A stretch of DNA of 64,000 nucleotides from JAWKWH01 sp041397625 (GCA_041397625.1 JAWKWH010000001.1:1178001-1242000), one strand, 5' to 3'; shown: positions 45,559 to 54,864, counted from the stretch's first letter. Program-made: numbers and translations. The notes: generated by a model from the sequence alone, not told the origin.

Positions 45559-45871
45559 TGCAGCAGCCCCCCCTTTAAGCCCCTTTTACAACCAGATACA
45601 TGGGATAATAACTCCTCTTCAACCAATGTTTGTTGCTATCGTTAATTGTAGTTGGTTGCGTTTGTGTCGTTACCCGTGCATCGGGCGAGGCCCGGCGGAC
45701 GCCCGGTCCTGATCCGTCGCTGCTTCCTTTCCTGCCGATGCTTCCCGCAAGCCTTGATCTGACCGGCTTTTGCGAACGCCGCTTGAAAACTGCCCCGGAG
45801 TTCAAGCAATTAGGCCCGGCGCTGGTTTTGCGCCGGGCCCGGTATCATGACTGGCTTATGCGCTCATCCGA
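45559..45871. other. Intergenic region between integrase and porin
   Basis: This 313-bp stretch is less GC-rich near the integrase start and holds no convincing gene. Its only clear structure is the stem-loop at 45813-45839, described separately. Confidence 0.5.
45813..45839 (-). terminator. Perfect 10-bp hairpin after the minus-strand porin
   Basis: GGCCCGGCGC (45813-45822) and GCGCCGGGCC (45830-45839) enclose a 7-nt loop 33 nt beyond the porin stop. It is a likely 3' end of the porin mRNA, though the T tract is weak. Confidence 0.6.
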
Positions 45872-47236
45872 TTAGAAATAACGGGTGAAGCGCAGGAAGC
45901 CGGAGACGGTTCCATCCGGATCGCCAATGCCAGTAAGTGGGCCGCTGTAAGCGCCAACATCATCGTAGTGGATTTCCGTACGAACCTCGAAGTTTTCGAC
46001 CGGGAGCCAAACTACCGATAGTTCGGCGCTCCAAGCATCTACGCCCGAAGATATGTCCGTGCTTGCATAGTACAGGTCACTGAAATACTGAACCGCGATC
46101 GATGCGCTCAAAGTCGATGAAAACGCGTGGTTATACGACGCCAGCACCGACCACTCGGCACCGCCGTATGCCAGGAAACCGTATCCAGCATACGGCGGTG
46201 CAACTATGCCAAATCCGCCGTTTATTACTGTGTTTGGTCCTCCGACATTGTATGCGTGCGCACCATCAGCATAGTAACCGATCAGGCGCAGGTTCGAGCC
46301 CGGCATGTTCGGAACGTTGATCTGAACACCGAGAGCGACACCGACACCGCCGCTATTGGTGTATCCTGCAGGAAGGCCAAGAATGTTGAAGAAAGGACCC
46401 GTAGCGGCGGGGCCCATAAACCTATTTGGTGTTGATGCGCTGAAACTCTCATCATAGCCAACCATGGCCCAGACCGAACCCCAGCCCTGGTTGACGCCGA
46501 GCTTGACGACGACATCGGGAGCATACACGTTGCCGGAAACGGCGTCATCTTCCAGCGAGATCGTGCCGAAGAAGCCGTTGCCGCCCTGGAAGGTGTAGGC
46601 GATCAGGTTGCGCTGCTGGTAGCCATAGTACATGCCGCCCCAGGAATGCGCGCCCCAGTTGGTGGCGCCGCCGCCCTGGGTCTGCGCCCAGGCCGATTCC
46701 GTGTAGCCCATGCGCCAGCCGCCAAGCTCGATGAATGCCTGGTCGAGCGACGCGGCAATGTCGGTACCGCCGGCACCACCTGTTGCCTGAAGACGGATGA
46801 AGGCGCGCAGCGTGCCCCATTCGGTGTCCGAACGGGCGTCGAAGTTCACGCGGCCACGAGCGTTCGTGAAAAGACCACTACCGTCTGGCACGCCCCCAAG
46901 TCCTGCCGCGAAGAACGGCCGAATAAACAACGGGACACCATTGGGATCGACTGCGGTAATTCCGGTATAGTATCCGACGGTATCACCAGCCGCACCTAAT
47001 GCGAGAGCGCTCTGCGTGCGATATCCGTGTGATCCGGCCTGGAACCAGACGTAACCCGAGATGCTCAGGCAGGTCTCGGTGCCCGGGATGTAGAAGAAAC
47101 CGGCGCCGTAGGCGTCACAGACGCGTACGTACTCGACCGGTTCCGGCTCGGCGACGACGACGGCATCGGCGGCTTTCGCGCCGGTTGCCGCGACGAGGGC
47201 CGCTGCGGAGCCGATCAACAGGCTCTTGATTTTCAT
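45872..47236 (-). CDS. Omp2/RopA-type outer membrane porin (copy 1)
   Basis: ATG 47236 after GGAGGTCAG gives 454 residues. A signal peptide (MKIKSLLIGSAAALVAATGAKA) is followed by the rhizobial/Brucella porin opening (VEYVRVCDAYGAGFFYIPGTETCLSISG with its two cysteines, read here in parts). Repeated amphipathic strands then end in the outer-membrane terminal FLRFTRYF. It would form general diffusion trimers. The first 210 bp around the start are identical, in inverted orientation, to those of the divergent porin gene. Relative to copy 2 it has a longer loop around residues 90-120 (VDPNGVPLFIRPFFAAG). Confidence 0.94.
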   Translation of the reverse strand: MKIKSLLIGSAAALVAATGAKAADAVVVAEPEPVEYVRVCDAYGAGFFYIPGTETCLSISGYVWFQAGSHGYRTQSALALGAAGDTVGYYTGITAVDPNGVPLFIRPFFAAGLGGVPDGSGLFTNARGRVNFDARSDTEWGTLRAFIRLQATGGAGGTDIAASLDQAFIELGGWRMGYTESAWAQTQGGGATNWGAHSWGGMYYGYQQRNLIAYTFQGGNGFFGTISLEDDAVSGNVYAPDVVVKLGVNQGWGSVWAMVGYDESFSASTPNRFMGPAATGPFFNILGLPAGYTNSGGVGVALGVQINVPNMPGSNLRLIGYYADGAHAYNVGGPNTVINGGFGIVAPPYAGYGFLAYGGAEWSVLASYNHAFSSTLSASIAVQYFSDLYYASTDISSGVDAWSAELSVVWLPVENFEVRTEIHYDDVGAYSGPLTGIGDPDGTVSGFLRFTRYF

Positions 47237-47253
47237 TTTCTGACCTCCAGTCA
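47044..47253 (-). repeat. Left arm of a 210-bp perfect inverted repeat (porin 5' ends)
   Basis: Base-by-base comparison shows 47044-47253 to be the exact reverse complement of 47694-47903. The arm covers the ribosome-binding site, the start codon and the first 64 codons of porin copy 1. Identity stops sharply at both ends. Confidence 0.95.
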
Positions 47254-47710
47254 GAATCGGCGGAGGTTGTGGCGGGAGAGACCGCCGGGCGCGGCAAACG
47301 GGCATATTGCTGCAGGCGACATTTCGCCGGCGACGGGCGCTCAACCCGTGCGCGATCCGGAAGCGAAAGGCGGGTACGACCGTCCAGGCCACGAAATCCG
47401 GTGGATGGAACCGGCCTGATTCTCCTGATTTCGGCCTTTTTCCGCCCGTTCCCGGACCGTCGTGGTTAATCGACTGTTACCGGCGGGTGGAAATCGTGTC
47501 ATTTGTGCAACAGCGAACTGCCATCAAACGCCGCGGCCCCTGTGCATGGCCTGATCTTTATTGAACGGCAAAGGCGCATGGGTATTGTCATGCTCGAAGA
47601 AGGGGCGCGAAAAGCGCGTCTTTTTCACAAATTGGGGATGGGGCAGGCGAAAGCTGTCCTTCAGCAGAAACGACCCAGACCCGTTTTTAACTTTGACTGG
47701 AGGTCAGAAA
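47237..47710. other. Divergent porin control region
   Basis: This 474-bp intergenic stretch holds both porin promoters and no gene. Apart from the ends, which belong to the inverted repeat, the 440-bp centre (47254-47693) is unique sequence. A TTGAAC...TATTGT pair is the best promoter candidate for copy 2. Confidence 0.6.
47561..47588 (+). promoter_or_regulatory. Candidate promoter of porin copy 2
   Basis: TTGAAC (47561-47566) and TATTGT (47583-47588) are separated by 16 nt, resembling a housekeeping promoter, and would give a leader of about 115 nt. Confidence 0.3.
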
Positions 47711-47903
47711 ATGAAAATCAAGAGCCTGTTGATCGGCTCCGCAGCGGCCCTCGTCGCGGCAACCGGCGCGAAAGCCGCCGATGCCGTCGTCGTCGCCGAG
47801 CCGGAACCGGTCGAGTACGTACGCGTCTGTGACGCCTACGGCGCCGGTTTCTTCTACATCCCGGGCACCGAGACCTGCCTGAGCATCTCGGGTTACGTCT
47901 GGT
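47694..47903 (+). repeat. Right arm of the 210-bp perfect inverted repeat (porin 5' ends)
   Basis: This arm is the exact reverse complement of 47044-47253 and covers the ribosome-binding site and first 64 codons of porin copy 2. Confidence 0.95.
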
Positions 47904-49003
47904 GGCAGCTTGGTGCTGGTAACTATCGTGTTCATTCGGCGCCTGGCGTGGCCGGCGACACGGTTGGTTACTACGACGGAACCACAGCCAATGGCTGGAT
48001 GGCCAATGTCCGCGCTCGTGTCAACTTCGATGCCCGTTCGGATACCGAGTGGGGCACGCTTCGCGCATTCATGCGCATTCAGAGCACCTGGAATGGCAGT
48101 GGCCCGCCCTCTACCGACGGCCCGGCTACTTTTGACCAGGCGTTCATCGAGCTTGGCGGTTGGCGCATGGGCTACACCGAATCGGCTTGGGCGCAGACCC
48201 AGGGTGGCGGCGCCACCAACTGGGGTTCGCACTCCTGGGGTGGCATGTACTATGGCTACCAGCAGCGCTTGCTGCTCGCCTACACCTTCCAGGGTGGCAA
48301 CGGCTTCTTCGGCACGATCTCGCTGGAAGATGACGCCTTGAACACGCCTCCGGGTTTCAACCCCTATATCCCGGCACCTGCGGGCGGCAACTACATTCCT
48401 GATGTGGTCGTCAAGCTCGGTGTCAACCAGGGTTGGGGTTCGGTCTGGGCGATGGTCGGCTACGACGAGGACTTCAGCGGTTCGGGTTATCCGGCAACCG
48501 TTGCCTTCCTGCCGGGCGCTCCGAACAGCGGTGGCTTCGGCGCCGCGCTTGGTGTGCAGATCAACATTCCGAACATGCCGGGATCGAACCTGCGCGTAAT
48601 CGGCTACTATGCTGACGGTGCGCACGCCTACAATGTCGGTTCGCCGACATCGATTTTTGGGCCTTTCGCAACTGCGGTTCCGCCGGTTGTTCCGTCGAAC
48701 ATCTACGGCGGTGCCGAGTGGTCGGTCCTGGCGTCGTATAACCATGCGTTCTCGTCGACCTTGAGCGCTTCGGTTGCGTTCCAGTACTTCAACGACCTGT
48801 ACTTTGTCGGCACGGACGTATCGACGGGTATGGACGCTTGGGGCGCGGAACTGTCGGTTGTTTGGTTCCCGGTCGAGAACTTCGAGACTCGCCTCGAACT
48901 GCACTACGACGATATCGTCAGCACGCATCCGGCGATCATCACTCCGACGGGCAATCCGGATGGTACCTTCTCCGGTTTCCTCCGGTTCACCCGCTACTTC
49001 TAA
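47711..49003 (+). CDS. Omp2/RopA-type outer membrane porin (copy 2)
   Basis: ATG 47711 after GGAGGTCAG gives 430 residues. The signal peptide and first 64 residues are identical to copy 1. The rest shares blocks such as RVNFDARSDTEWGTLRAF and AFIELGGWRMGYTESAWAQT, but at DNA level these blocks differ at many third positions. It ends FLRFTRYF. The extracellular loops differ most, for instance TANGWMAN against the long loop of copy 1. A strong terminator follows. The pair recalls the Brucella omp2a/omp2b locus. Confidence 0.94.
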   Translation: MKIKSLLIGSAAALVAATGAKAADAVVVAEPEPVEYVRVCDAYGAGFFYIPGTETCLSISGYVWWQLGAGNYRVHSAPGVAGDTVGYYDGTTANGWMANVRARVNFDARSDTEWGTLRAFMRIQSTWNGSGPPSTDGPATFDQAFIELGGWRMGYTESAWAQTQGGGATNWGSHSWGGMYYGYQQRLLLAYTFQGGNGFFGTISLEDDALNTPPGFNPYIPAPAGGNYIPDVVVKLGVNQGWGSVWAMVGYDEDFSGSGYPATVAFLPGAPNSGGFGAALGVQINIPNMPGSNLRVIGYYADGAHAYNVGSPTSIFGPFATAVPPVVPSNIYGGAEWSVLASYNHAFSSTLSASVAFQYFNDLYFVGTDVSTGMDAWGAELSVVWFPVENFETRLELHYDDIVSTHPAIITPTGNPDGTFSGFLRFTRYF

Positions 49004-49027
49004 TCGGCTCTACAGCTGATCAGGCAG

Positions 49028-49059
49028 AACCCGGCGAGCAATCGCCGGGTTTTGTTTTT
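49028..49059 (+). terminator. Intrinsic terminator of porin copy 2
   Basis: AACCCGGCGA (49028-49037) and TCGCCGGGTT (49042-49051) form a perfect 10-bp stem with a GCAA tetraloop, followed by TTGTTTTTT. It starts 24 nt after the stop codon. Confidence 0.9.
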
Positions 49060-49170
49060 TGGATGAACGGACGCTGTCGAGCCCGGCAACGCGCGGGCGA
49101 ACGCACCGGGCGGGTCCGTCGACAGCCTCGTCCTATGCTTATAAGTGAATGAAGGAGTGGCGGAACCGCT

Positions 49171-50058
49171 CTAACCGTCCGCCGACTTCAGAAATCCGGC
49201 GATCCGCTGCGGCAGGTCGCCCGTCTCCAGAAGCGGCGCGTGGCCCTGGCCCTTGACCGTCAGCGTCTTCATCCACGGATGCAGCGCGTTCATTCTCTCC
49301 ACCGTCTCGTCCGCCAGAAGCCTGGAATTCTCGCCGCGCACCAAAAGCAGCGGCACCTGGGTCAAGCCGATGAATTGCGGCCACAGTTCCGGCAGCGGCT
49401 GACTCAGATCGATACTGGTTACGGTCTTGACCAGCTTCGGGTCGAAGTCGGCGACGATCTTTCCGTCCTTTTCGACGTAAAGAGCGCGAACCATGCGCTC
49501 CCAGTCATCGTCTCCGAGCGCCGGAAAGGCTTCGCCATGCACCATTTTCTGGATCTCGATGGCCTCGGCCCAGCTTTTGGGTTTCGGCGCCCGCTCGAGA
49601 TAGGTGCGAATCTGCGCCAGGCCTTCGCCTGAAACCGCCGGCCCGACATCGTTGAAGACGAGCGCCTTCAGCGCGCCGGGGCGCGCGGCTGCCAGAACAT
49701 GCAGGATCAGACCGCCGCGCGACGTGCCGATGAAGCCGGCATGGTCGATATCGAGCGCCGTCAACCCGGCCGTGATGTCGGCCGCCTCGACCAACACGTT
49801 GTAGCGCTGCCAGTCGGCATCCCGGTCCGATCGCCCGCGGCCGCGGTAATCGAAGCTCACCACCATGCGCGGGTGGTTTTCGTGCCGGCTCAGATACAGC
49901 GCCAGCTCGTGAAAATCGCGTACGTTGCGTGTCAGCCCCGGTAGGCAGATGGCGGGCAGGGCGCTTCGCCTGTGCTGCGCGCCGTAGACGCGCGCATGCA
50001 ACCGCAAGCCGTCAGGCGCGGTGTAGAAAAATTCGCTGAATCCGGATTGTTCGCTCAA
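49171..50058 (-). CDS. Alpha/beta hydrolase
   Basis: The 295-residue protein has the oxyanion strand ICLPGLTRNVRDF, the strand MVVSFDYRGRGRSD, a nucleophile elbow GTSRGGLILH with its Ser, and a catalytic His in KGQGHAPLL. It lacks a signal peptide. The nearest style is the epoxide-hydrolase/haloalkane-dehalogenase-like group, but no substrate is evident. It lies alone between the porin and the lytic transglycosylase gene. Confidence 0.88.
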   Translation of the reverse strand: MSEQSGFSEFFYTAPDGLRLHARVYGAQHRRSALPAICLPGLTRNVRDFHELALYLSRHENHPRMVVSFDYRGRGRSDRDADWQRYNVLVEAADITAGLTALDIDHAGFIGTSRGGLILHVLAAARPGALKALVFNDVGPAVSGEGLAQIRTYLERAPKPKSWAEAIEIQKMVHGEAFPALGDDDWERMVRALYVEKDGKIVADFDPKLVKTVTSIDLSQPLPELWPQFIGLTQVPLLLVRGENSRLLADETVERMNALHPWMKTLTVKGQGHAPLLETGDLPQRIAGFLKSADG

Positions 50059-50161
50059 AGTACACGTCCAGTACCGATTTCAGGACAAGCAGTAAAGATG
50101 TTCGTTCGCGCGCAGCGTCAGATCGGGCGCAGGATGGAGGATAGCAGCGCACGAGGTCCTT

Positions 50162-52267
50162 TCAACGACCGCGCTTCAGGTCGCCGACAATGTCGAAGCG
50201 CCCGGAGATGCGCATACTGTAGACCTGGAAATTCTCCATCACACGTTGCACGTAGTTGCGCGTCTCGGCATAGGGGATGCGCTCGATCCAGTCCACGATC
50301 TCGTCGGTCGACATGCGCCGCGGATCGCCGTAGCGCTCGATCCATTCTTCGACGCGCCGTGGTCCGGCATTATAGGCGGCAAAGGTGAGCACGAGCGAGC
50401 CGTCGAACCGGCCAAGCTGTTCGTCCAGATAGGCCGAACCGAGCGTGGCGTTGTACCCGGCATCTGTCGTAAGCTTCTGTTTCGAAAAGGCTATTCCAGC
50501 CTTTCTGGCGACGGAACGGGCGGTGTTCGGCATGAGTTGCAACAGCCCGCGCGCTCCGGCGCGCGATACCGCTGCGGTATCGAATTCGCTTTCCTGGCGA
50601 GCGATCGCATAGGCGAGCGCGCGCCCGGCGCCGGGCATCCGCGCCGAGGAGGGGATCGCGCCCAGCGGATGGGCCAGCGCGCCGACATCGATGCCGCGCG
50701 CGGCGGCGATCTTGCCGACCTGCAGCGCCAGACGGTGGTCGTCGCGTCGTTCGGCCATCACCGCCAGCAGCGCCAACTCGCCGGGACTGTCAAGCTCGCC
50801 TGCCAGTGCCCGATAGAACGCATCGGCACGCCAGCCATAGCCCGCCGCCTCGAGCCGATGGATCGCATGCACGCCCTCGCGCCGCGCAAACGCCGCCCGG
50901 TCGGCTGCCTTGGGCTTGGGGTAGGCAAGGTTGAGGCTGCGTCGACCGAGCCGGGCTGCCGCCAACTGGCCGTAAAAGCTCATGCCGTGTTTGGCCGCCT
51001 TGCCAAACAGCGCCTTCGCATCGCCGGGGCCGCCGGCCTCGGCAGCGCGGCCGAGCCAGTAATAGGCGCGGGCCTGTGAGATCGGTCCGGTCGAGACATC
51101 GGCGATGCGGGCGAAATGCAAGGCCGCGGTCCCGGCATCGCGCAGGGCCCTCAACGCATACCAGCCGGCATGGAACTCGGCATCGGCGATCTTCGCCGCG
51201 TCGGTCGCCGAGTGGCCGGCCGCCACGCTGTAGGCGAGCCTGGTCTCGCCGATATCGACCAGTTCGCGCGACAAAACCCGCCGTTCGACCCACCATTCGT
51301 CGGCGTCGATCAGCCGGGAATGGTCGCTCGGCGCCTTGGCCATCACCTTGGCGGCGTCGACAAACCTTTGCTGGCGGCGCAGATGCCGGGCGAGTGCAAA
51401 CAGATAGCCGGCCGATTGCTGGACCTGTGGCACCTTGTTCAACAACTTGCCGGCATTGCCGTCGCGGCGGATCACCGCCGACCAGGCGTCGCACAGTTCC
51501 TCGGCGCCGGCGAGCCTGGCGACGCGCTGGGCCGATCGCACCCGGTCCTCGTAGAGCATTTTCTCCATGCGGTAGCGATGCGCGCCGGACGGGATCAGCT
51601 TGCCGAATTCGCGGATGATGGCGACCTCGTCCTCGCCTTCGAGCTTTTTCGTGCGCCAGAAGGCAGACAACATGCCGCTTGCCGCCTTGCGGTTGCCGGT
51701 CGCCACCATGGCGCGCGCCAGGGCGATCGCGCCCTCCGCTGTCGTCGGGGTGGTGCCGCCAAAGGCGCCGATGACGATCCTGGCGTCGAGCTTGTCGCGC
51801 AAAAGCGCCTTTTCGCCGTTGGCGCGCATCGCCGACAGGCTTGGCCAGCCGTCGAGCTTGCCGGCGATCGCCGCGATTTCACGGCTCGCCACCTCGTCGC
51901 CGCCACGCAGCGCGATGGACCATTCGATAAGACGCCGGTCGAGCGATCCTTCGCTCAGTTTCCGCGCACTTGCGCGGGCGCCGGCCACGTCGCCCGCCGA
52001 AAGGGCGTCCAGCCCCGATTTGAGGTGCGTGATCGCACCACCGAGGGCCGGTCGGTCATCCGTGATGGCCGCCAGGCGTACGGGTGCAGCGAATGCGGCG
52101 GTATCGCCGGCGATGAGATCCGCGATCTCACCTGTCGCACGCGGTTCTGCCGGCGCTACGCCATCGCTGATTGCCGCGAGGCTGCGGCCGGACGGCCCCA
52201 TGGCCACCGAGGTCGCGAGCACCACCGTCGCCAAACCGCTGACAAATCCCCGTCTCACCTGACACAC
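50162..52267 (-). CDS. Soluble lytic murein transglycosylase (Slt70-like)
   Basis: The 701-residue exported protein has a signal peptide (about 1-32), a long alpha-helical ring-like region (about 60-530) and a C-terminal goose-lysozyme-like SLT domain. The catalytic Glu559 is in IARQESEFDT, with RGLLQLMPNTAR and FAAYNAGPRRVEEW also present. It cleaves peptidoglycan glycan strands to 1,6-anhydro products. The gene is divergent from dapA, a cell-wall/lysine precursor gene, a neighbour pair also common in related genomes. Confidence 0.94.
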   Translation of the reverse strand: MCQVRRGFVSGLATVVLATSVAMGPSGRSLAAISDGVAPAEPRATGEIADLIAGDTAAFAAPVRLAAITDDRPALGGAITHLKSGLDALSAGDVAGARASARKLSEGSLDRRLIEWSIALRGGDEVASREIAAIAGKLDGWPSLSAMRANGEKALLRDKLDARIVIGAFGGTTPTTAEGAIALARAMVATGNRKAASGMLSAFWRTKKLEGEDEVAIIREFGKLIPSGAHRYRMEKMLYEDRVRSAQRVARLAGAEELCDAWSAVIRRDGNAGKLLNKVPQVQQSAGYLFALARHLRRQQRFVDAAKVMAKAPSDHSRLIDADEWWVERRVLSRELVDIGETRLAYSVAAGHSATDAAKIADAEFHAGWYALRALRDAGTAALHFARIADVSTGPISQARAYYWLGRAAEAGGPGDAKALFGKAAKHGMSFYGQLAAARLGRRSLNLAYPKPKAADRAAFARREGVHAIHRLEAAGYGWRADAFYRALAGELDSPGELALLAVMAERRDDHRLALQVGKIAAARGIDVGALAHPLGAIPSSARMPGAGRALAYAIARQESEFDTAAVSRAGARGLLQLMPNTARSVARKAGIAFSKQKLTTDAGYNATLGSAYLDEQLGRFDGSLVLTFAAYNAGPRRVEEWIERYGDPRRMSTDEIVDWIERIPYAETRNYVQRVMENFQVYSMRISGRFDIVGDLKRGR

Positions 52268-52494
52268 CTGCAGATCGTTACATGCCGGATGCTAGTCTCC
52301 TCCGATAAACAGGCGGTTAAGCAAAGATGAACGCGATCGCTCAAATGCCCCTTGTCGGAACTGTCTCATTCTCCGCCATGCCCGTGGCGATACTGTGATG
52401 GCGGCCGTAGTGCCAAGTTCGGCTGGCATGCGCGCGGCGATTGGGTTAGAACCCGCTGCCGGCGCCGTTTGCGCCCCCAGCAGGAGCACCAGTC

Positions 52495-53376
52495 ATGTTC
52501 AAAGGCTCGTTTACCGCGCTCGTCACGCCATTTGCCGAAGATGGCAGCCTGGACGAGAAAGCGTTTCGTGCGTTTGTCGACTGGCAGATCGCCGAAGGCA
52601 CCAACGGTCTCGTTCCCGTGGGCACGACCGGTGAATCGCCGACGCTCACCCATGACGAACATAAGCGCGTGGTCGAGATCTGCGTCGAGGTGGCGGCGGG
52701 CCGTGTGCCCGTCATGGCCGGCGCCGGATCGAACAACACGATCGAGGCGGTCGAACTGTGTCAGCATGCCGAAAAGGCCGGCGCCGACGCCGTCCTCGTG
52801 GTCACGCCCTATTACAACAAGCCCAACCAGCGCGGCCTGCGCGAGCATTTCGCAACGGTGGCCAGGGCGACGAGCCTGCCGGTATTCATCTACAACATCC
52901 CGCCGCGCTCGGTGATCGACATGACGCCGGAGACCATGGGCGCGCTGGTCGAAGAATTTCCCAACATCCGCGGCGTCAAGGACGCGACGGGCAAGGTGGA
53001 ACGCGTCAGCGAGCAGCGCAGAACCTGCGGCACGAATTTCATCCAGCTTTCCGGCGAGGACGCCTCGGCGCTGGGGTTCAACGCCCATGGCGGCTTGGGC
53101 GCGATCTCGGTCACCTCCAACGTGGCGCCGAGGCTGTGTGCCGAGTTCCAGGCCGCTTCGCTCGGCGGCGACCACGTCCGTGCCCTGGAACTGCAGGATC
53201 TGCTGATGCCGCTGCACAAGGCGATCTTCCTCGAGGCAGGCGTGTCGGGCGCCAAATACGGCCTGTCGCGCCTTGGCCGCTGCAACAACGTGCTGCGCTC
53301 GCCGATGGTGCCGGTCGAACAGTCGACCGCCGCGCAAATCGACGAGGCGATGCGCGACGCAGGGCTGGTCAACTGA
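52495..53376 (+). CDS. dapA: 4-hydroxy-tetrahydrodipicolinate synthase
   Basis: The 293-residue TIM-barrel enzyme has the Schiff-base Lys162 (RGVKDATG), Tyr134 (FIYNIPPRS), Arg139 and the Thr44-Thr45 pair (VPVGTTGES). It condenses pyruvate with aspartate semialdehyde in the diaminopimelate/lysine pathway. A purine-rich site (AGCAGGAGC) precedes ATG 52495. smpB follows 21 nt downstream. Confidence 0.97.
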   Translation: MFKGSFTALVTPFAEDGSLDEKAFRAFVDWQIAEGTNGLVPVGTTGESPTLTHDEHKRVVEICVEVAAGRVPVMAGAGSNNTIEAVELCQHAEKAGADAVLVVTPYYNKPNQRGLREHFATVARATSLPVFIYNIPPRSVIDMTPETMGALVEEFPNIRGVKDATGKVERVSEQRRTCGTNFIQLSGEDASALGFNAHGGLGAISVTSNVAPRLCAEFQAASLGGDHVRALELQDLLMPLHKAIFLEAGVSGAKYGLSRLGRCNNVLRSPMVPVEQSTAAQIDEAMRDAGLVN

Positions 53377-53397
53377 TCCCCGGATTACCGCTCGGCC

Positions 53398-53871
53398 ATG
53401 GCGAAAGACAAGAAAGATACGACGCGTCCTGTCGCCGAAAACCGCAAGGCCCGCTTCGCCTACGAGGTCCTCGACACGATCGAGGCGGGCCTCGTGCTGG
53501 CCGGCACCGAGGTCAAGTCGCTGCGCGAGGGGCAGGCCAATATCCAGGAAAGCTATGCCGCCGTCGAGGATGGCGAGTTTTGGCTGATCAATTCCTACAT
53601 CCCTGAATATCTTCAGGGAAATCGCTTCAACCACGAGCCGCGCCGGCGTCGCAAACTGCTGCTCAACAAGCGCGAGATGGCCCGCCTTGCCCGTGCCGTC
53701 GACCGCGAGGGCATGACCATGGTGCCGTTGAAGATCTATTTCAACGAGCGCGGTAGGGCCAAGCTATTGCTGGCGGTCGCGCGCGGCAAGAAGCTGCACG
53801 ACAAGCGCGAGACCGATCGCCAGCGCGACTGGAACCGCCAAAAGGAACGTCTGCTCAAGCAGCAGGGCTGA
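53398..53871 (+). CDS. smpB: SsrA-binding protein SmpB
   Basis: The 157-residue protein has the SmpB core ENRKARFAYEVLDTIEAGLV, GTEVKSLREGQANIQESYA and the basic C-terminal tail KLHDKRETDRQRDWNRQKER. It binds tmRNA and brings it to stalled ribosomes. The dapA-smpB pair is conserved in rhizobia. No tmRNA gene was seen nearby. Confidence 0.98.
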   Translation: MAKDKKDTTRPVAENRKARFAYEVLDTIEAGLVLAGTEVKSLREGQANIQESYAAVEDGEFWLINSYIPEYLQGNRFNHEPRRRRKLLLNKREMARLARAVDREGMTMVPLKIYFNERGRAKLLLAVARGKKLHDKRETDRQRDWNRQKERLLKQQG

Positions 53872-54021
53872 GCGCGCCTGCCCCGGCTCGCGGAACTTTT
53901 GTTCCACCTCTGTCGGATTGCGGTTCGCCCGTTCGTCATATGCACAGGTCAGTCTGATGCGGACCGGCCGTTATCCGTGCCCGGACCGGGCGTAGCACAA
54001 CTGAGCGAGAGGAGAGTATCG

Positions 54022-54330
54022 ATGGCGAAGTTCGTTTTTGCCTACCATGGCGGCAAGATGCCGGAGACACCGGAAGAAGGCGCCAAGGCGATGGCGGCCT
54101 GGGAAAACTGGTTCAAGCAGATGGGGAGCGCCGTGATCGATGGCGGCAACCCGGTCGGCAAATCGAAGACCGTGACGGCCAACGGCGTCGAGGACAATGG
54201 CGGCGCCAATCCGTTGTCGGGCTATTCGCTGGTCGAGGCCGACAGCATCGACGCCGCAATCGAAATGGCCAAGGGTTGCCCCATCCTCGATGGCGGCACC
54301 GTCGAGGTGGCCGAGGCGATGGAGATGTAG
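54022..54330 (+). CDS. YciI-like protein
   Basis: ATG 54022 after GAGAGGAGAG gives 102 residues. The sequence has the ferredoxin-like YCII/DGPF-type pattern: KFVFAYHGG at the start, NPLSGYSLVEADSIDAAIEMAKGCPIL in two parts, and a GGTVEVAEAMEM end. Function is unknown. An equivalent frame extends upstream but is not needed. Confidence 0.8.
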   Translation: MAKFVFAYHGGKMPETPEEGAKAMAAWENWFKQMGSAVIDGGNPVGKSKTVTANGVEDNGGANPLSGYSLVEADSIDAAIEMAKGCPILDGGTVEVAEAMEM

Positions 54331-54418
54331 CGCCGCGCCGATTGCTGGTATGTTGCCGGAGGGAAACGCCGATCCGGCGTTTCCTGCCGCAACTGGAGCT
54401 TTTGGGAAGGACAAGACC

Positions 54419-54829
54419 ATGACCACCGAACTCTGGTATCTGTTTCTGACATCCGTATTGCTCGCCGTCCTGTGGATTCCGTTCATTGTCGGACAGGTAA
54501 GCGCACTCGGCTTGCTTACGGCCGAGGACTACAAGAACCTGCGCGACGTTGGGAACATGCCTACCTGGATCCGGCGCGCCAACCGGGCCCACATCAACCT
54601 CGTCGAGCAATTCGGCGCCTTTGCCGGTCTCGTTGTCGTCGCCCACCTGACCAATGTGTCGACATCGGCGACGGCGCTTGCGGCGGCGGTGTTCTTCTGG
54701 GCGCGCCTTGCCCATGCGGTGGTGATGATCGCGGGCATCGCGGTCATCATGCTCAGGACACTGGTGTTCACCGTCGCCTGGGCCTGTCTGATGGTGATCG
54801 CCTGGGAGATTCTGACCAAGGCCGCCTGA
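54419..54829 (+). CDS. MAPEG-family membrane protein
   Basis: ATG 54419 gives 136 residues with four hydrophobic helices (about 4-28, 62-80, 83-105 and 110-130). The MAPEG-type segment RANRAHINLVEQFGAFAGLVV (shown in part: RANRAHINLVEQF) and the FFWARLAHAVV motif support the family. Members include eicosanoid/glutathione-linked enzymes, but bacterial relatives are mostly uncharacterised. It lies between the YciI-like and ABM-like genes on the same strand. Confidence 0.85.
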   Translation: MTTELWYLFLTSVLLAVLWIPFIVGQVSALGLLTAEDYKNLRDVGNMPTWIRRANRAHINLVEQFGAFAGLVVVAHLTNVSTSATALAAAVFFWARLAHAVVMIAGIAVIMLRTLVFTVAWACLMVIAWEILTKAA

Positions 54830-54864
54830 CGCGCCTGCCATCTTTGAATTCAGGAGGTTATGCC

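Noticed and set aside
44530..45630. tRNA attachment site for the integrase
   Set aside because: I looked on both sides of the integrase for tRNA-like ends or direct repeats and found none convincing.
53872..54021. tmRNA (ssrA) gene next to smpB
   Set aside because: The stretch has no tRNA-like acceptor halves or tag ORF; the tmRNA must be elsewhere.
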